A stretch of 64,000 nucleotides of DNA from Sycon ciliatum (GCF_964019385.1 NC_088654.1:11053145-11117144); one strand, 5' to 3'. Shown: positions 1-36,577, counted from the first letter of the stretch. Translations and numbers: made by a program. Notes: generated by a model not told the origin, from the sequence alone.

Positions 1-1
1 C

Positions 2-466
2 GTTAATACCTACAGCATGCTAATATTTGGCATCGCAACACCGATTGCCGTGGCAGTGAGCTATAACGTTGTGATGCTGCTGATGGTGGCCCGCATCCAG
101 CAGCAGAAGAGCAAGGAGATGCCGCTGCGGATCATCAACAGCCCGACACTGGAGCAGTGGAAGACCTCGCTCAAGACGTGCATGTTCCTGACGGCACAGC
201 TCGGCGTCACGTGGATACTGGGACTGCTGGCTCTGCTCACCCAGGCCGGCGAGCTGCACTATACGTTCGCCGTGCTCAACGTCACCCAGGGCTTCGCGAT
301 CTTCCTGCTCACTCTTCGCTCAAAGGAGGGAACATTGGACATGGCGGCCGAGTCGGCCGCGTTTTCTCGACGCGTTCAGGCCGCGTCACTTCACCTCATC
401 ACGGTCTTTACAAACGATGGCGCCAGGATCGTAAATCGCAATCCCATGGTCGAGTGCAGACTTTGA
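2..466 (+). CDS. Adhesion/secretin-type seven-transmembrane receptor, 3' end only
   Basis: The reading frame is open from the window edge, and the first ATG at 17 is probably internal. The residues show three hydrophobic spans in the order TM5 (about 15 residues after the edge), TM6 and TM7. TM6 carries LGVTWILG and TM7 carries VLNVTQGFAIFLL, which match the TM6 'LGxTWxxG' and TM7 'xxLNxxQGxxIFL' signatures of class B2 (adhesion) GPCRs. A basic, Lys-rich third intracellular loop (RIQQQKSKEMP) lies between TM5 and TM6. The tail after TM7 is about 50 residues and ends at a TGA at 464-466. Receptors of this family sit in the plasma membrane and couple an adhesive, autoproteolysed ectodomain to G proteins; the ectodomain is outside the window. 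CTACAG at 10-15 could be a splice acceptor, which would put the exon start at 16. The family is clear from the spans; the ligand and exact subfamily are not. Confidence 0.8.
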   Translation, partial: VNTYSMLIFGIATPIAVAVSYNVVMLLMVARIQQQKSKEMPLRIINSPTLEQWKTSLKTCMFLTAQLGVTWILGLLALLTQAGELHYTFAVLNVTQGFAIFLLTLRSKEGTLDMAAESAAFSRRVQAASLHLITVFTNDGARIVNRNPMVECRL

Positions 467-785
467 GATGACTTTGAGATGCTCAAGCAGACAGGTTTCC
501 ATTGAGCAAGCACTGTTTGGAGACTGTTGCACCAGCCTGCAAACTCAGCTAATGCACAACATGCAAGATTTTACATCATTACGTCATTACATCATTATCA
601 TTACATCACTGATTCATCTGAGCATCATCTCCCCACTGCCTTCAGTATTGTTGTAATGATCTATTTTGGCCTACAGCTTGAAATCATAATACTGTTGCGA
701 TAGCTTGCCCCGCTTTGTAAATGGTTACAGGTAATGAATGAACGTTCAAAATTGATAAAAAGTCAATGTCAACTAAATTCAGAAA

Positions 786-927
786 GTGGTGGACATCGCG
801 CAACTGCATTGTAAATGAAAGGGGGTTTGTCAACTGTCTGACAACCGCTCTTAGTTAGTAGAGTGAGAAGCAATTAATTAAGTAGAGCGGTTGTCAGTTG
901 ACAAACCCCCTTTTAATAATTACAATG
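786..927. repeat. Foldback repeat, with a second partial copy at 4633-4709
   Basis: The arms at about 807-851 and 884-927 are reverse complements over some 44 bases (CATTGTAAAT... against ...AATTACAATG), with a spacer that contains CAATTAATTA. A second copy at 4633-4709 carries one arm plus the outer sequence GTGGTGGACATC in inverted orientation, so this is a dispersed family and not a single hairpin. It is non-coding and probably a MITE. Confidence 0.6.
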
Positions 928-1619
928 TCAACTAAAACAGCGAGAAACACATCGGGCTACTGAGCAAGTGCATGACTGACTGTACATTGTACGTGGCTGT
1001 GTTTATTATCAGGCGTCCGTCTACAGCTCTGCCTTGTTGGTCTACTAGTACTAGTAATGGCGAATGACTTGCTTCGGCCCTGCGCCCTGCACACAATGAC
1101 CAATGGGTTTGTGCAAGGACTCGGCCTGGTCGGCCATCTGCGTCCAACATGGCCTCCCTGCCTGTGTGCAGCTCATGCTCCCATAACACTCGACATCGTG
1201 AAATACTAGTACTTGGCTCATACCGACATACGCATACTAGTACTAGCCGGGCCGTGGCAAACATGGCCACGTAGAACTCAAACGCAGAGGCTTGTGCGCG
1301 CCGCGCGCGCCATGGCATGATCCTGATCAAATCCACGAACCCAGATTCACCACCGGTCACCACCCGCTGGGCAGCTGTCAACCACATGACGCCAAGCTTA
1401 GAGAAATGTCATCGTTCAACTGTCGATTCTAATATGCCTGGGCCGTTCGAGTCAAGGCTTGTAGGCCGTTCTTTGGCAATTTGATGTCTCTGTTTGTTTA
1501 CCTCTCCAGACCAGTAGAAGGGAATGGAGGAGCCAGTGTCACTGAGTGGCAGAGAGCGAAATCAATAGTAATAGAGAGAGAGGATGGGAGAGATGAAAGA
1601 AGGGGGATGGAGGAAATCA

Positions 1620-1720
1620 AAGAGAGGGGGAGAGTGCATGGGAGGGAGTGCGTGGGAGAGAGTGCGAGGGAGAGAGTGCGTGGGAGAGAGTGCGTGGGAG
1701 ATAGGGACACCAGGAGATAG
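1620..1720. repeat. GA-rich 14-bp tandem repeat
   Basis: About five to six copies of a unit close to GTGCGTGGGAGAGA are arranged head to tail in a longer purine-rich strand (about 1575-1790). It is a minisatellite; the open frames across it on both strands are by-products of the repeat. Confidence 0.7.
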
Positions 1721-2011
1721 AAAAGAGTGGAGAGGGGTAAAAAGAAGACAAGAGAGGACAGCAGAGAGTCTGGTCGAGAGATAACGACAGGGATATCTGT
1801 GTACAGATACATTTACTTATATATTTCTGCACCTCGTCACGGGCATGTCAGGACAGCCAATTGAATTGAGGAGAGGGTGAGACCAACCACGGAAGAAGAG
1901 AAAAAAAGAAACATGGACATGGCATGTACAGTAGCCGAGGAAAATAAGCAGAAAAGAGAAACGTTTGACCGTAAAGGACTAGCTACAATGTATGCCGGGC
2001 GTTTTCAAATA

Positions 2012-2209
2012 CAGTCAAACCTCATAAGGACGAGCACCAAGGGACCGATGGTATTATGTACATGTATTTGTTCGTAATAACGGGAGTTCTTCTTATCCAT
2101 ACCTTATACCCAGTGAATGCACAATGACTTATCCAATAGAGCTATGAACACTAGTTCTTCTAAAGCGAAAGTTTGCCTTATCCGTGTTCTTATTAACGAG
2201 GTTTCACTG
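2012..2209. mobile_element. TA-flanked miniature transposon (pogo/Tigger-like ends)
   Basis: The element starts CAGTCAAACCTC and ends GAGGTTTCACTG, and is bordered by TA on both sides. CAGT-starting inverted ends with a TA target duplication are typical of Tc1/mariner/pogo-class non-autonomous elements. There is no coding capacity. An inverted copy lies immediately to the right (2216-3440) and provides the unoccupied version of that copy's insertion site. Confidence 0.65.
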
Positions 2210-2264
2210 TATGTACAGTGAAACCTGGTTAAGAAGAACACGGATAAGGCAAATGTTTGCTTAA

Positions 2265-3300
2265 GGTGGCAGACTACCCAAAAATTCGCTGAAAAATCGA
2301 ATTTGTAAATTCATATTGAGTGCTACGTCAGTTGAAAGAGCATGAATAGCTGCAAATTCTCTGAAAATTGTGTCCCGATCTGACCGGCCGTTCAAGAGTT
2401 ATGGCCGAAAATGTGCCCTTGCAAGGAAAGATTTTTTTGTTGCACCCTGTCATTTGTTGGCAGCACTGTATTTGAATGTGAGCAGACCGTGCGCAACTTG
2501 TCGTATCATGGAAACACGTGAACGTGTGCAGAATTTTGCTCCAAGTCCAAAAAATCAGGTTTTTGAGCCACGTATTGGGCTGCACGGCGGCGGGCGAAGC
2601 CCGCCGCCGTGCAGCAGGACTTTTGCCAGCACCCTCGTGACGTTGCAGATATGTGGCTTGATTATTGTAGTTGACGTTGATTTAGTGACTTTGGCAAGTT
2701 TGAGTCGTGTCAAGAAGTCAGGTAGGATTCAGTACTAGGCAGTAGTGAAACGTGAGTGGTAGTCTTTGCCGGTTTCTGAGGGTATCCTGGATTTGGTGTG
2801 CAGCGCTGTGGAAATGGCTTGCTGTGGAGGTCCCAGCACTGGATGTTGTATCAAAGGTAAGACCTCGTAGCACGTGCTAAACCTAAAAAATTCAAAAATT
2901 GACTTGGGTCTGTGGGAGTGTGTGAGAGAACGCCCACTCGTTCCGTTGTGACAGATTCCAGGGCCTCGTTGAGGGGCCCTACCCCATCACCCATGGCTGC
3001 TTCTGGACTTGTTCTAGGTTTGGGTCCCGCGCACGAACAGAATGAGCACGAAAATGTGAAAAAATTGTAAATGCATTTGTTTGGCTCCTGGGTGGCTCCG
3101 CACACCGTGGCACTATGCCGGAAATTTGAGTTTTTCCGGCCTGGAAAGCCTGTCAGTGAGGCGCAAGAACTTGTAAATCATGTCCTGAGGGCCAGCATAG
3201 TGGCAGGAGTGTGTGGTCAAAATTTCACTCAAATCCATTGAGAAACACCAAAGTTACGGTCAATTGAATGCCATATGAAATTTATGGGTAGGCTGCCCCC
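2265..3300. mobile_element. Non-autonomous TTAA-flanked (piggyBac-like) element
   Basis: TTAA at 2261-2264 and 3301-3304 brackets 1036 bases whose ends are imperfect inverted repeats: GGTGGCAGACTACCC on the left against GGGGGCAGCCTACCC read in from the right. A TTAA target duplication is the hallmark of piggyBac-type cut-and-paste elements. The longest internal frame (2370-2738) shows no transposase motif, so this is a non-autonomous copy. It contains a perfect GC-rich hairpin at 2579-2615. Confidence 0.6.
2579..2615. repeat. Perfect 17-bp GC-rich hairpin
   Basis: The arms 2579-2595 and 2599-2615 (GCTGCACGGCGGCGGGC and its exact complement) are separated by GAA. It lies inside the TTAA element; nothing indicates transcription. 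Confidence 0.75.
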
Positions 3301-3442
3301 TTAAAAAGAACTAGTATTCGTAACTCCATTGGATAAATCACTGTGTATTCACTGGGTATAACATACGGAGAAGAAGAACTCCCGTTATTGCGAACAAATA
3401 TCATCGGTCCCTTGGTGTTCGTCCTAAAGAGGTTTGATTGTA

Positions 3443-3505
3443 CATTATTCCATTATTACATTATTCCATTATTCCACATTATTCCATTATTCCACATTAT
3501 TCCAT
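3443..3505. repeat. Short A/T-rich tandem repeat
   Basis: Imperfect copies of ATTATTCC(A) are repeated about seven times immediately after the TA element. Probably slippage-derived. Confidence 0.55.
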
Positions 3506-3898
3506 AAAGTAATCCATAACCAACATACATGTATTCGCAATCTATGTTTTCTTTGAAAGGTATTCCTGACTTTTGTGTCTAGGCTAACCACATCTATGAT
3601 AGTTTCAATAGTTTGTGTATATGTCAGTTATAGTAGTCCGCAATGCTGCTTTTCTAATTCTCATTATGATTAGCATGCAATGTACTACCCGAAGTACTGA
3701 ATTTACTTCTTCTGTACATTATTCTAATGTATCTTCTACCTCTTCTCCCTTACGAACATACTTTCTCATTTTCCATACTTACTTAGGAGACTCCCTTCGA
3801 TAGGCATCTATTTGCCTCTGGAGGATCCGTGAAATAAAAATCAAGCAAAAAAAAATGTACATGTACATTTACATTGTAGGTGATTAGTTATACATGTA

Positions 3899-4076
3899 CA
3901 GTGAAACCTGTCTAAGACGACCGCTCAAGGGATCTTCAAAACGTGGTCTCTGTTACCAGGTGGTCTCCTTATCCAGGGTCATTTGACTGGAAATAGCATT
4001 CCTTGGTCCTGGTTTCAGTGGTCTTCTTGGACAGGTGGTCGCCTTATCCGAGTGGTCGCCTTGACAGGTTTTACTG
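3899..4076. mobile_element. TA-flanked miniature transposon, 'CAGTGAAACCTGTC' family
   Basis: Ends CAGTGAAACCTGTC and GACAGGTTTTACTG are inverted and flanked by TA. The interior is a series of degenerate 'GACCACC/GGTGGTC' modules. Sibling copies lie at 34861-35050 and, inverted and interrupted, at 19866-21610. It is non-coding. Confidence 0.65.
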
Positions 4077-4632
4077 TAACAGTACTGGGCAATGCAATCC
4101 GATCAAGATCAGGGACGCGCAGGACACGATGTGCAGCCGAAGACCTGCGAGTACTGGATCGTGTGTTCACTCCTGCAGGGCTGCACGGCGCAAAGCTGAT
4201 TCTCTTTAATAGTTCGCATAATTATGAGTGCAGAAGCCTGGTCCAGAGAGGTTTTTACTTGTACCAATTCAGTACTTCTGCGCGAGCTACAAGACAGCAC
4301 ACTGCATGCACTGAGATCGCTGTTTATTGTTTGATATCGCGCTAGATCATAGACTAGAAACATCTGATGTTTCGTGGACGGTCGATACATGTGCCTTGAA
4401 AGAGTCTAGGATCTAGGAGGCATTCATGTAACACCCGACACGAACGAACTAGTGTTGGGTATCCTAGCCCAAGTGGGAAGTGTTACCCGCTGACGAATGC
4501 TATGGAACACTGTTACCGAGAGTCGAGACCTCACACAAGCGGGGAAGTACATGACTGTACTTGTTGTAACCCTAGCAGTGGATGGACTGAGACAAAATTC
4601 ACAGCAGACACACTCAGTGAATAGCAACTGAA

Positions 4633-4709
4633 TAGAGCGGTTAACCGGTTGTCAGTTGACAAACGTCCCCTTTTATTTTACAATGCAGTTGCGTGATGTC
4701 CACCACAGG
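4633..4709. repeat. Partial copy of the 786-927 foldback
   Basis: It carries AGAGCGGTT, GTCAGTTGACAAAC and, further on, CAATGCAGTTGCG with TGTCCACCAC, matching one arm and the outer flank of the copy at 786-927 in reverse orientation. Only one half is recognisable. Confidence 0.5.
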
Positions 4710-5037
4710 CACAATCAGACTGGGAGTACAATAAGTGTGAGTAACACATGACGATGATCATGTCAAAAGAAGTGTTCATTCATCACCTGTGTCGTGCATG
4801 CCACTCATAACACACGTACACGCTCATTCATCCGACACTGCCTTCCTGAGAGATCAAAGCTCATTGAGTTTCTGGCACGAGACTTGAATGCTCCGAGTCT
4901 GAGCCGATCTCAAAATGCTTCGTTGCTCCCCGGCCCCGGACTTCATTGTGATCCCCAGCCAATCACTCTGAGTTCCGCTGATGCCTTTCGTCCAACACAA
5001 CAGCAGGAACGAACTTGAATTTGAGATTTCTCAAATA

Positions 5038-5548
5038 CAGTCAGTATCGCCTATAGCGTTGGTGTTTGATTTTGAGCATTTTATCACTATAAGCGATATA
5101 TCACTATGACCGATACTGCATGAAATGTATGCGAGTGGGGTGTCAAACGACTCAGGGTGCCGTGCACATACGCACTGCATAGCTGGCTACAGCTCATGTC
5201 ACACAACATCAGCATTTCCTCACGATGGAGGCATATTTGGCAACTTGTACAAGCAGAACTCACCAAACAACACTGGATAAGTTAGTTCTTCACGAAGAAG
5301 TAACACCCTGTTCTCCTCTGACACCACTTGATTTTACAACAATCACTATAATCGATGCAAAAATAATGTAATAAAGGTCTTTTGAAATATGAATTTGATC
5401 ACTATAGGCGATATATTACTATAGACGATTATTGCTATACGCGATAACTGTGTATACTTAGTTATGGCAAATGAAAATGAATTTGAGAAATTGATCACTA
5501 TATCCGGTATATTACTATAGCCGCCAACCTTATAGGCGATACGGACTG
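5038..5548. mobile_element. TA-flanked miniature transposon with 'TATCGCCTATAG' ends
   Basis: It starts CAGTCAGTATCGCCTATAG and ends CTTATAGGCGATACGGACTG, with TA on each side (511 bases). Internal sub-repeats of the type TCACTATA(A/G)GCGATAT occur several times. There is no open frame of note. The CAGT ends and TA duplication place it with the mariner/pogo-type non-autonomous elements. Confidence 0.65.
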
Positions 5549-6786
5549 TATTGGCATGGTGAAATTATCTTTCGTCGGACAACAGTTGTCCTGTTTTGCC
5601 ATTTCTTTTTAGATTTAAGCCAGGATGGCCCTGTATTGGGCCACTATTGGCTTCGTCTGGCCGATCAGACAGGGGCTGTCTTTGCTGAATCATGCTGCTC
5701 ACTTGTACCTTGTTTGGTATGCTGCAGAAAATAAATCCTACTAGTACAATGTCATGTACATGATGTGGCAGCATTTGGTGTGAGCTCAGCCGCTACACGA
5801 TGACGCAGCGTTCAGCTCTTAGTCACAACTGGAGCTTATGAAAACTTCCCTGACACTCAGCACAATCATGCCACCGCCGTACCCAGTAGGTGTAAAGTCC
5901 GTGACAGTGCGACGACGAAATCTCGCTAGTCTCATCGCTGAGAACAACTACCACATGACAAGTTGAACTGGTCAACAGTGCACTCGTGGCAGACATTAGT
6001 CAAGACATGGGACCATTCCTATCTCCTTCAAGAGTCCTTGTGTTTACAAGATGGCGGCAACACAATGCGAGAAGCCAACAGCGACAGCTCATCCAACGGC
6101 CACCACTGCATAAGACGTTCCCCGACGCTAAAAGAAGAGCAAACATCTTCGACAAAGATTCGAACAGCTAGTTTACCACGTGATCAAAATAGACTGAACG
6201 ATTCTCAGTGGCACGCAGTGACAAGCAAACGCCTCGTTGCAGCACTGACAGAGCCTGTCACAAACACTGCAAGCAGTTTTTCGTAGAGGACAGGTTCTTG
6301 CGGTTGTGAAGGCGGCCTGGGAAGACTTAGTATTCACATCAGCAGGGAAGGTGTGCAGAATGCAGGAGGTTCTGCTCGGCGAAATCCGACCAGAAGTGCT
6401 TTTCTCCGCGCCGGACTTGCCTAATAACGTTGAGACCTTGGAAGTGGTATGAACTACGCATGCTGCTCATATACAAATACAGTGACATAATGGGAACTGG
6501 TACCAAGCGCCAACAAATCTTACACTTTGGGCCGGATTTAGTGCAGCTGTGCTAGACAGGAAGATCTGCAGTGACTGCAACTACAGTACCGTATTATCGT
6601 CGTTGTTATTCTAACGTAGACTGTACGGACGGAACCCTATTCAAGAAAAGGGGAGTTGTAAAAGCCAGCGTTCCGCTCATCGGCTGCTACTACTAGTGCT
6701 AGACAGTTCAGTAACTGTTAGTTACACCTACAGTTACTTGTTAAGAGTACATGTTCAATCATGTCGCAGTAACATTCGTCAGATTG

Positions 6787-7036
6787 AACTCGGATGGAGA
6801 GCCCCAAGGATTATTTTTGGACAAAAAGTAAAAAGGACCAAGGAACTACAAGTTACACTATAATGTCCACTAACACCGCCAGTGACCAGTTTACTAAACA
6901 ATCAGCTGATGCGATAACATTGCACGACAAGGTCAGTGTCGTGCAATGTTATCGCATCAGCTGATTGTTTAGTAACTGGTGGTGTTAGTGAACTTGTAGT
7001 TCCTTGGTCCTTTTTATTTTTTATAAATTCGTCCGA
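6787..7036. mobile_element. Foldback MITE, 'ACTCGGATGGAGAGCC' family, best copy
   Basis: The copy opens with ACTCGGATGGAGAGCCC and folds on a perfect 39-bp inverted repeat (6891-6929 against 6937-6975, loop 6930-6936), with further imperfect pairing outward (GGACCAAGGAACTACAAG against CTTGTAGTTCCTTGGTCC). Related copies or fragments lie at 13919-14075, 22737-23280, 28170-28275 and 63088-63203. It is non-coding. Confidence 0.7.
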
Positions 7037-8984
7037 TTGTCCGTACTTTTGTCTTATTCTACACAAACGTTAGGTGACCAAACCCTGATGGTGCTGGCAC
7101 CAGAAATGCCACTTTAACAACAAAATTGTGAGCCTGTTCGCGCTGAAACTTCGTCGTTTCACCCACTGGGAGATCAACTGACGGAAAATACAATGTACAC
7201 GTACCTGTGGATGCAAGAGAGATTGGAAGCTGTGTCGCAGCTCTGAGTTTCACGTATTAGTACTATTACGTCGATCATCAGGCAACGGATTGCTCCAAAA
7301 CGGGCAATCTGTACCTGTGGATATTGCTTTGTTGTTCATTAGAATATAGCGTGCCTGAGTAGCAGTGATTACTAGTACTATGCAGACACTGTTATTCTTC
7401 TAGGGATTGATGCTACCAGCTAACCCAGGCGTTCTAGCATCGTAGAGTACAGTAGTGTGGTTCAGCTCGGTAGGTGTCACAATCAAAGCCAGCAGATTCC
7501 AATGAGCTGGGCTGACGGTCAACACAGACGTTCTATGAGTATGAGTATGAGCAAGAGTACATAACCGGTACTCTTGGTATGAGTATGAGCGCGGTTCAGG
7601 GCTCCAGATATGTACATGACATTGCAATACTCTACCCTGAGCAGAAGTCGAACAGGGAGGCCTAGCAATTTGTCTGACGTACTCAATATGACAGTTTTGA
7701 GGTGTTTTTGTTCGTATTGTGGCAGCCTCTAGCGCAGCTTGTCCACAAATTGCGTCCCGGGACATGCCCCCTTCGCTGCTTCCAGCACAGCTTTACGCGG
7801 GCACATCGCGAAATAGCAACAAGCTAGCTTAACGCGGCGCGACCCTAGTGAAGGTGACCGAGATTCCCGATTATCTGGCAGAGACGCGCACCACACAAGG
7901 TGTGCTGACTCCACAGATATCAAGAATCATGCTGCAGGCAACAGTAATAATTATACGAGCAATTTATTTCTATCTACGCTAGTACCAGTGCATATTCCTG
8001 ATCCTGACACGGTCAACGACAGGTGAATGTGTGTGCTCTCATAAGCACAGTGGTTATCATGCGTATGACTTACCGTCCGCTGTGACCATCAAGTGTTTGT
8101 TATCTGGGACGCAGCTAGGCTTGTGCCCTTGCTACACACTACTACTAGTACTAGTACAATCATGTACATGTATATCTAGAAGTAATAGTTACTTCAGATC
8201 AAGAGTAGATGACATCTGTCTTCAGTGAGGACACTTGAAATAGTGCAGCGAAGCCTGCGAGCATACCCCTCTTGAGATATTGATCCTCCTAGCCCTTGGA
8301 TTCTAGCTCCAAGTCCCCATTTCGGACGCACAGGCCTTTGACTGAGTGGGTGGCTGGCTACGTACCCCGTAAGTAGTTCATGTAAATTTCCCAATACTGG
8401 CAATAGCTATGCATTCCGGGCCAGCGCAATCTGTACACGCGTGTAACGGATGGGGGCTGACCATCCATTAATGGCATAATGCTACAGTACTGGTGCGTGC
8501 ATAGCAGTTAAATTGCCATTGAGCCGCGGAACAAGCTGGGGGCATCGCACGTCCCCTGATCCTGCTTCTGGTGCGCCCACGGATTTGACCGTCGATGTGC
8601 CCACTGCATCGCAACAACTATACTCTACAAAGTAAGTTGGTGCCTAGCGAATGACACGCTGAAGTCTGGAACATCACCGTAGCATAACTACATTGTACCT
8701 CTGGGTAGCCAGGATTTCCGTGACTGGCGAACCCACCCTGAATAGTAGTGAACTGCCGCAGCTTCACTGCTTGGAATTGGATCTTGATGGCCACGTTCTA
8801 AGTGACTGTCTTTCTACTGAAAGTGTCAGAAGGAAATAAAGAAAAAAAGTTGCTTCATTACCGAGCTGTGCGCAGTTAGTGCTGGCTCAGGGTGCACGCC
8901 AGCGGAATATAACCGTCTGCTCTGCTTGTCGCCAGGGCATATCTGCGGTTCTGCGCATCCCGACGGACAGGCGGCCTCCTCCGC

Positions 8985-33261
<24,277 letters not shown>

Positions 33262-33910
33262 ACAAGAAGACTTGTACTGACACACGCACACCACACGGTA
33301 GCAATACGCTGCGCATGTTTCCACCCACGAGCAATTTGCAAAATAATAATATATCGGCAGCCACCGGCACTACTCTATGCTAGTAAGTGTGAAGGGGACG
33401 ACGGCCAGAATGGAAGACTTCGGGCGACATCGCCCGAACCTGCCTTTTGCGGAGTTTACTAAGTGCCACATGTACATATTTGGAAGCATTGAACTAAAGC
33501 GTACTATCCTGTTACTTATGTCTTATAATGCATGGGGCGCGGGTCGCGCTAGCCGGCTTAACACTTTGCTTCCTCGGCTGTACATACGCTTTGACAACAT
33601 GGACCATGGACAGTGCTTTTATAATTATGATAAAATTATATGATTGCGTTGTGTAACCGGTTAGCTTGCGCTCCTCCCCGCCCAACTCTAGAATTTGAAC
33701 TGGCTTAGTCAACTTCGCTCACTCCGTTAATCCTTGATTTTGACTTCGTTGTACTCTCTTTTCAATTCCTTTTCCCCACTCGGCAAAGTGTTGTAGCTAA
33801 GTGTACATCTTGTATGATCAGGTACATGTATAAAGCAACACACTTGAGTACAGTCTACACGGCTGCAGTATGATTGTGTGTACACTGGCGGCGCTCACTG
33901 GTACTACTCA

Positions 33911-34256
33911 CTAGGGAGGTTCTGCTCTACGTTACGGAAACGCGACGCAAAGAATCACGTGAACTCTCTTCGCGTTCCCGTAACGTAATCCTGTTCTGCT
34001 CTACGTTCACGTAGAGAAGTCACGTGGAATGTGTACAGCCACGGGAATTTCCCCTTCCATATTTGGCAGTTTCTGCCTGCACTGGAATGATGCCCGGTAG
34101 ATTCGTACGCATTTTCTTTGTGCGTGCCACAACGTAGATAACCTCATCTACGCATAGAAATCTGGACCAAAAACACGCCAAGCCGTGGACTAACCCAGAC
34201 ACCTGCTCTCTGCGTGATTTCTCTACGTTTCGCGTATGGCAGAACCTCTCTAGTGA
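33911..34256. mobile_element. Inverted-end element with 'CTAGGGAGGTTCTGC' ends
   Basis: It begins ACTAGGGAGGTTCTGC and ends GCAGAACCTCTCTAGT, with GCTCTACGTT modules and CGCGTTCCCGTAACG pairing inside (about 346 bases). A target duplication could not be settled, so the superfamily is unknown. Confidence 0.5.
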
Positions 34257-34399
34257 TCCAACCCCATAGTCTGATGTCACAGCACTATCTTTCACCTGTC
34301 AAAGTAACTGAGAAGAGTTGAGATAGGTTTTGCATGTACGGTATTCATGGCACTGTTACCACTCCAGAAAAGGTTGTGTGCTGTCACATGTGTAAAAGA

Positions 34400-34650
34400 G
34401 TTGGCACCTATGAATTCAGGGGATGGCCCACGCCTGGTAAAAAGAAAAAGAAAGAAAAAAGAATGTCTGGCACCTATGAATTCAGGGGATGGCCCACGCC
34501 TGGTAAAAAGAAAAAGAAAAAAAGAAATCATAACAAAGAAAACTAAAGAAAAAAGAATGTTTGGCACCTATGAATTCAGGGGATGGCCCACGCCTGGTAA
34601 AAAGAAAAAAAGAAAAAAAGAAATCATAACAAAGAAAACTAACTAATAGC
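34400..34650. repeat. Tandem triplication with A-rich tails
   Basis: Three head-to-tail copies of GGCACCTATGAATTCAGGGG...CACGCCTGGTAAAAAG are separated by AAAGA-rich stretches of unequal length (starts near 34402, 34469, 34563). Confidence 0.8.
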
Positions 34651-34860
34651 GAAAACAATACAGCCATATAACAAGAGTTGAGGGTTAACCCAGACGACAC
34701 TCAGCATTCACTAGAGCTGAGGGGCACTCCAGCTGCTGATCCAAAGGTGCTCGCCTGGATCGATGACCTCTTGTGTACCACTTTTTTCTTTCTTTCTTTT
34801 TTTTTCGATGTTGACGAGTATTTTATTTTTTATTGTGTACTACTTCTACCACCACATATA

Positions 34861-35050
34861 CCGTGAAACCTGTCTAAGACGACCGCTCAAGGGACCTTCA
34901 AAATGTGATCTCTGTTACCAGATGGTCTCCTTATCCAGGGTCATTTGACTGGAAATAGCACTGGAAATAGCATCCCTTAGTCATGGTTTCAGTGGTCCTC
35001 TAAGGCAGGTGGTCGCCTTATCCAAGTGGTCGCCTTGACAGGTTTTACTG
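34861..35050. mobile_element. TA element, sibling of 3899-4076
   Basis: CCGTGAAACCTGTC and GACAGGTTTTACTG ends; the internal order GGTCTCCTTATCCAGGGTC and ATTTGACTGGAAATAGCA is the same as in the copy at 3899. A short local duplication of ACTGGAAATAGCA is present. Confidence 0.65.
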
Positions 35051-35555
35051 TAGTAGTTTGACTGAGAGTTTTTTTTTGTAACACGTAAACTGTACATGTA
35101 TGTGCATGATCACGTGATTTGTGGGGGGCGGGGGGGGGGGGGGATAAAATTAATGCATAGAACACACGCAATGGAAACCGTTGGGTCCTCGCCAAGGAAA
35201 CATATCCGTTGATACTCAGAGCTTCTTGACTTGAATCGATCGATCCTCAGGCAACACAGCAAATTGCGCGGGAAGAAGGGCTGTAAAGAGGCTGTAAAGT
35301 GTATTGAAAACATGGCACATTCGAATAGTTGTGGCATTTTCATTGTAGGAACCTAAGCATGCGTCTGCATGTGGTCAGTGTCTATGTTGAGTGCCCAGAA
35401 GCTACAATAGAGACCAAGGGCTTGCTATAATATATACATTTTGGGCACCGTCTGTAGCATAGACCGATATCGAAATGAAACTATTAGTTCTACTTGTACT
35501 AAAATCAATGTTCATTGTGTAGAAGAGGTTGGCGCGACTTCGGCGATACTTAGGG

Positions 35556-36441
<886 letters not shown>

Positions 36442-36501
36442 TTCCCTAAATGTTCATTGGCTGAGGGAAATATGCAAAGGGGGAAAATCTGAAGAAAGAA
36501 T

Positions 36502-36577
36502 TGGCTGTCACCACCAGGACTCGAACCAGGGACGCTCGCTTTTATGGCCAGCGATGCTCTGCTAAATGTACTACATA
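36502..36577 (-). pseudogene. Decayed tRNA-Met-like sequence
   Basis: On the minus strand there is a B-box-like GGTTCGAGTCC, an A-box-like TTTAGCAGAGCA, and a stem CGCTG/AAGCG around a 7-base loop with CAT in the anticodon position. The acceptor ends do not pair, the T stem has a T-T mismatch and the D stem is poor. It is therefore a tRNA pseudogene or the head of a tRNA-derived SINE, not a working tRNA. Confidence 0.5.

Larger units (their letters stand above)
2216..3440. mobile_element. Second copy of the same TA element, inverted and split by a TTAA insertion
   Basis: It begins CAGTGAAACCTGG and ends AGGTTTGATTG, flanked by TA. The left part (2216-2264) and right part (3305-3440) together match the reverse complement of 2012-2209. 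The 1036 bases between are a separate element bounded by TTAA on both sides (entry at 2265). Without the insert, the joint reads GCTTAAAAAGAACTAG, close to the sibling's reverse complement around GCTTTAGAAGAACTAG. Confidence 0.65.
467..8984. other. Intergenic spacer, mostly decayed miniature transposons
   Basis: No convincing exon was seen on either strand. The identifiable content is listed separately: a foldback at 786-927 with a second copy near 4633, a GA-rich 14-mer tandem around 1620-1720, TA-flanked elements at 2012-2209, 2216-3440, 3899-4076 and 5038-5548, an ATTATTCC-type tandem at 3443-3505, and a foldback at 6787-7036. The longest anonymous frames here (for example 151 codons at 932-1387, minus strand) show no domain, no signal peptide and no splice context, so they are not annotated. 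From about 7040 to 8984 I see only unique-looking non-coding sequence; the promoter and 5' UTR of the laminin-G gene must lie at its right end, but no core promoter element can be pinned down. Confidence 0.6.

Noticed and set aside
932..1387. Minus-strand frame of 151 codons
   Set aside because: No recognisable domain, composition close to the flanks, no supported splice sites or neighbours.
2370..2738. Frame of 122 codons inside the TTAA element as a transposase
   Set aside because: No DDE motif or piggyBac similarity seen; part of it translates the GC hairpin.
6891..6975. Perfect hairpin as a bacterial-type terminator or a microRNA gene
   Set aside because: It is the centre of a dispersed MITE family; no evidence of a discrete transcript.
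36502..36577. Functional tRNA gene
   Set aside because: Acceptor stem does not pair and D and T stems are defective.
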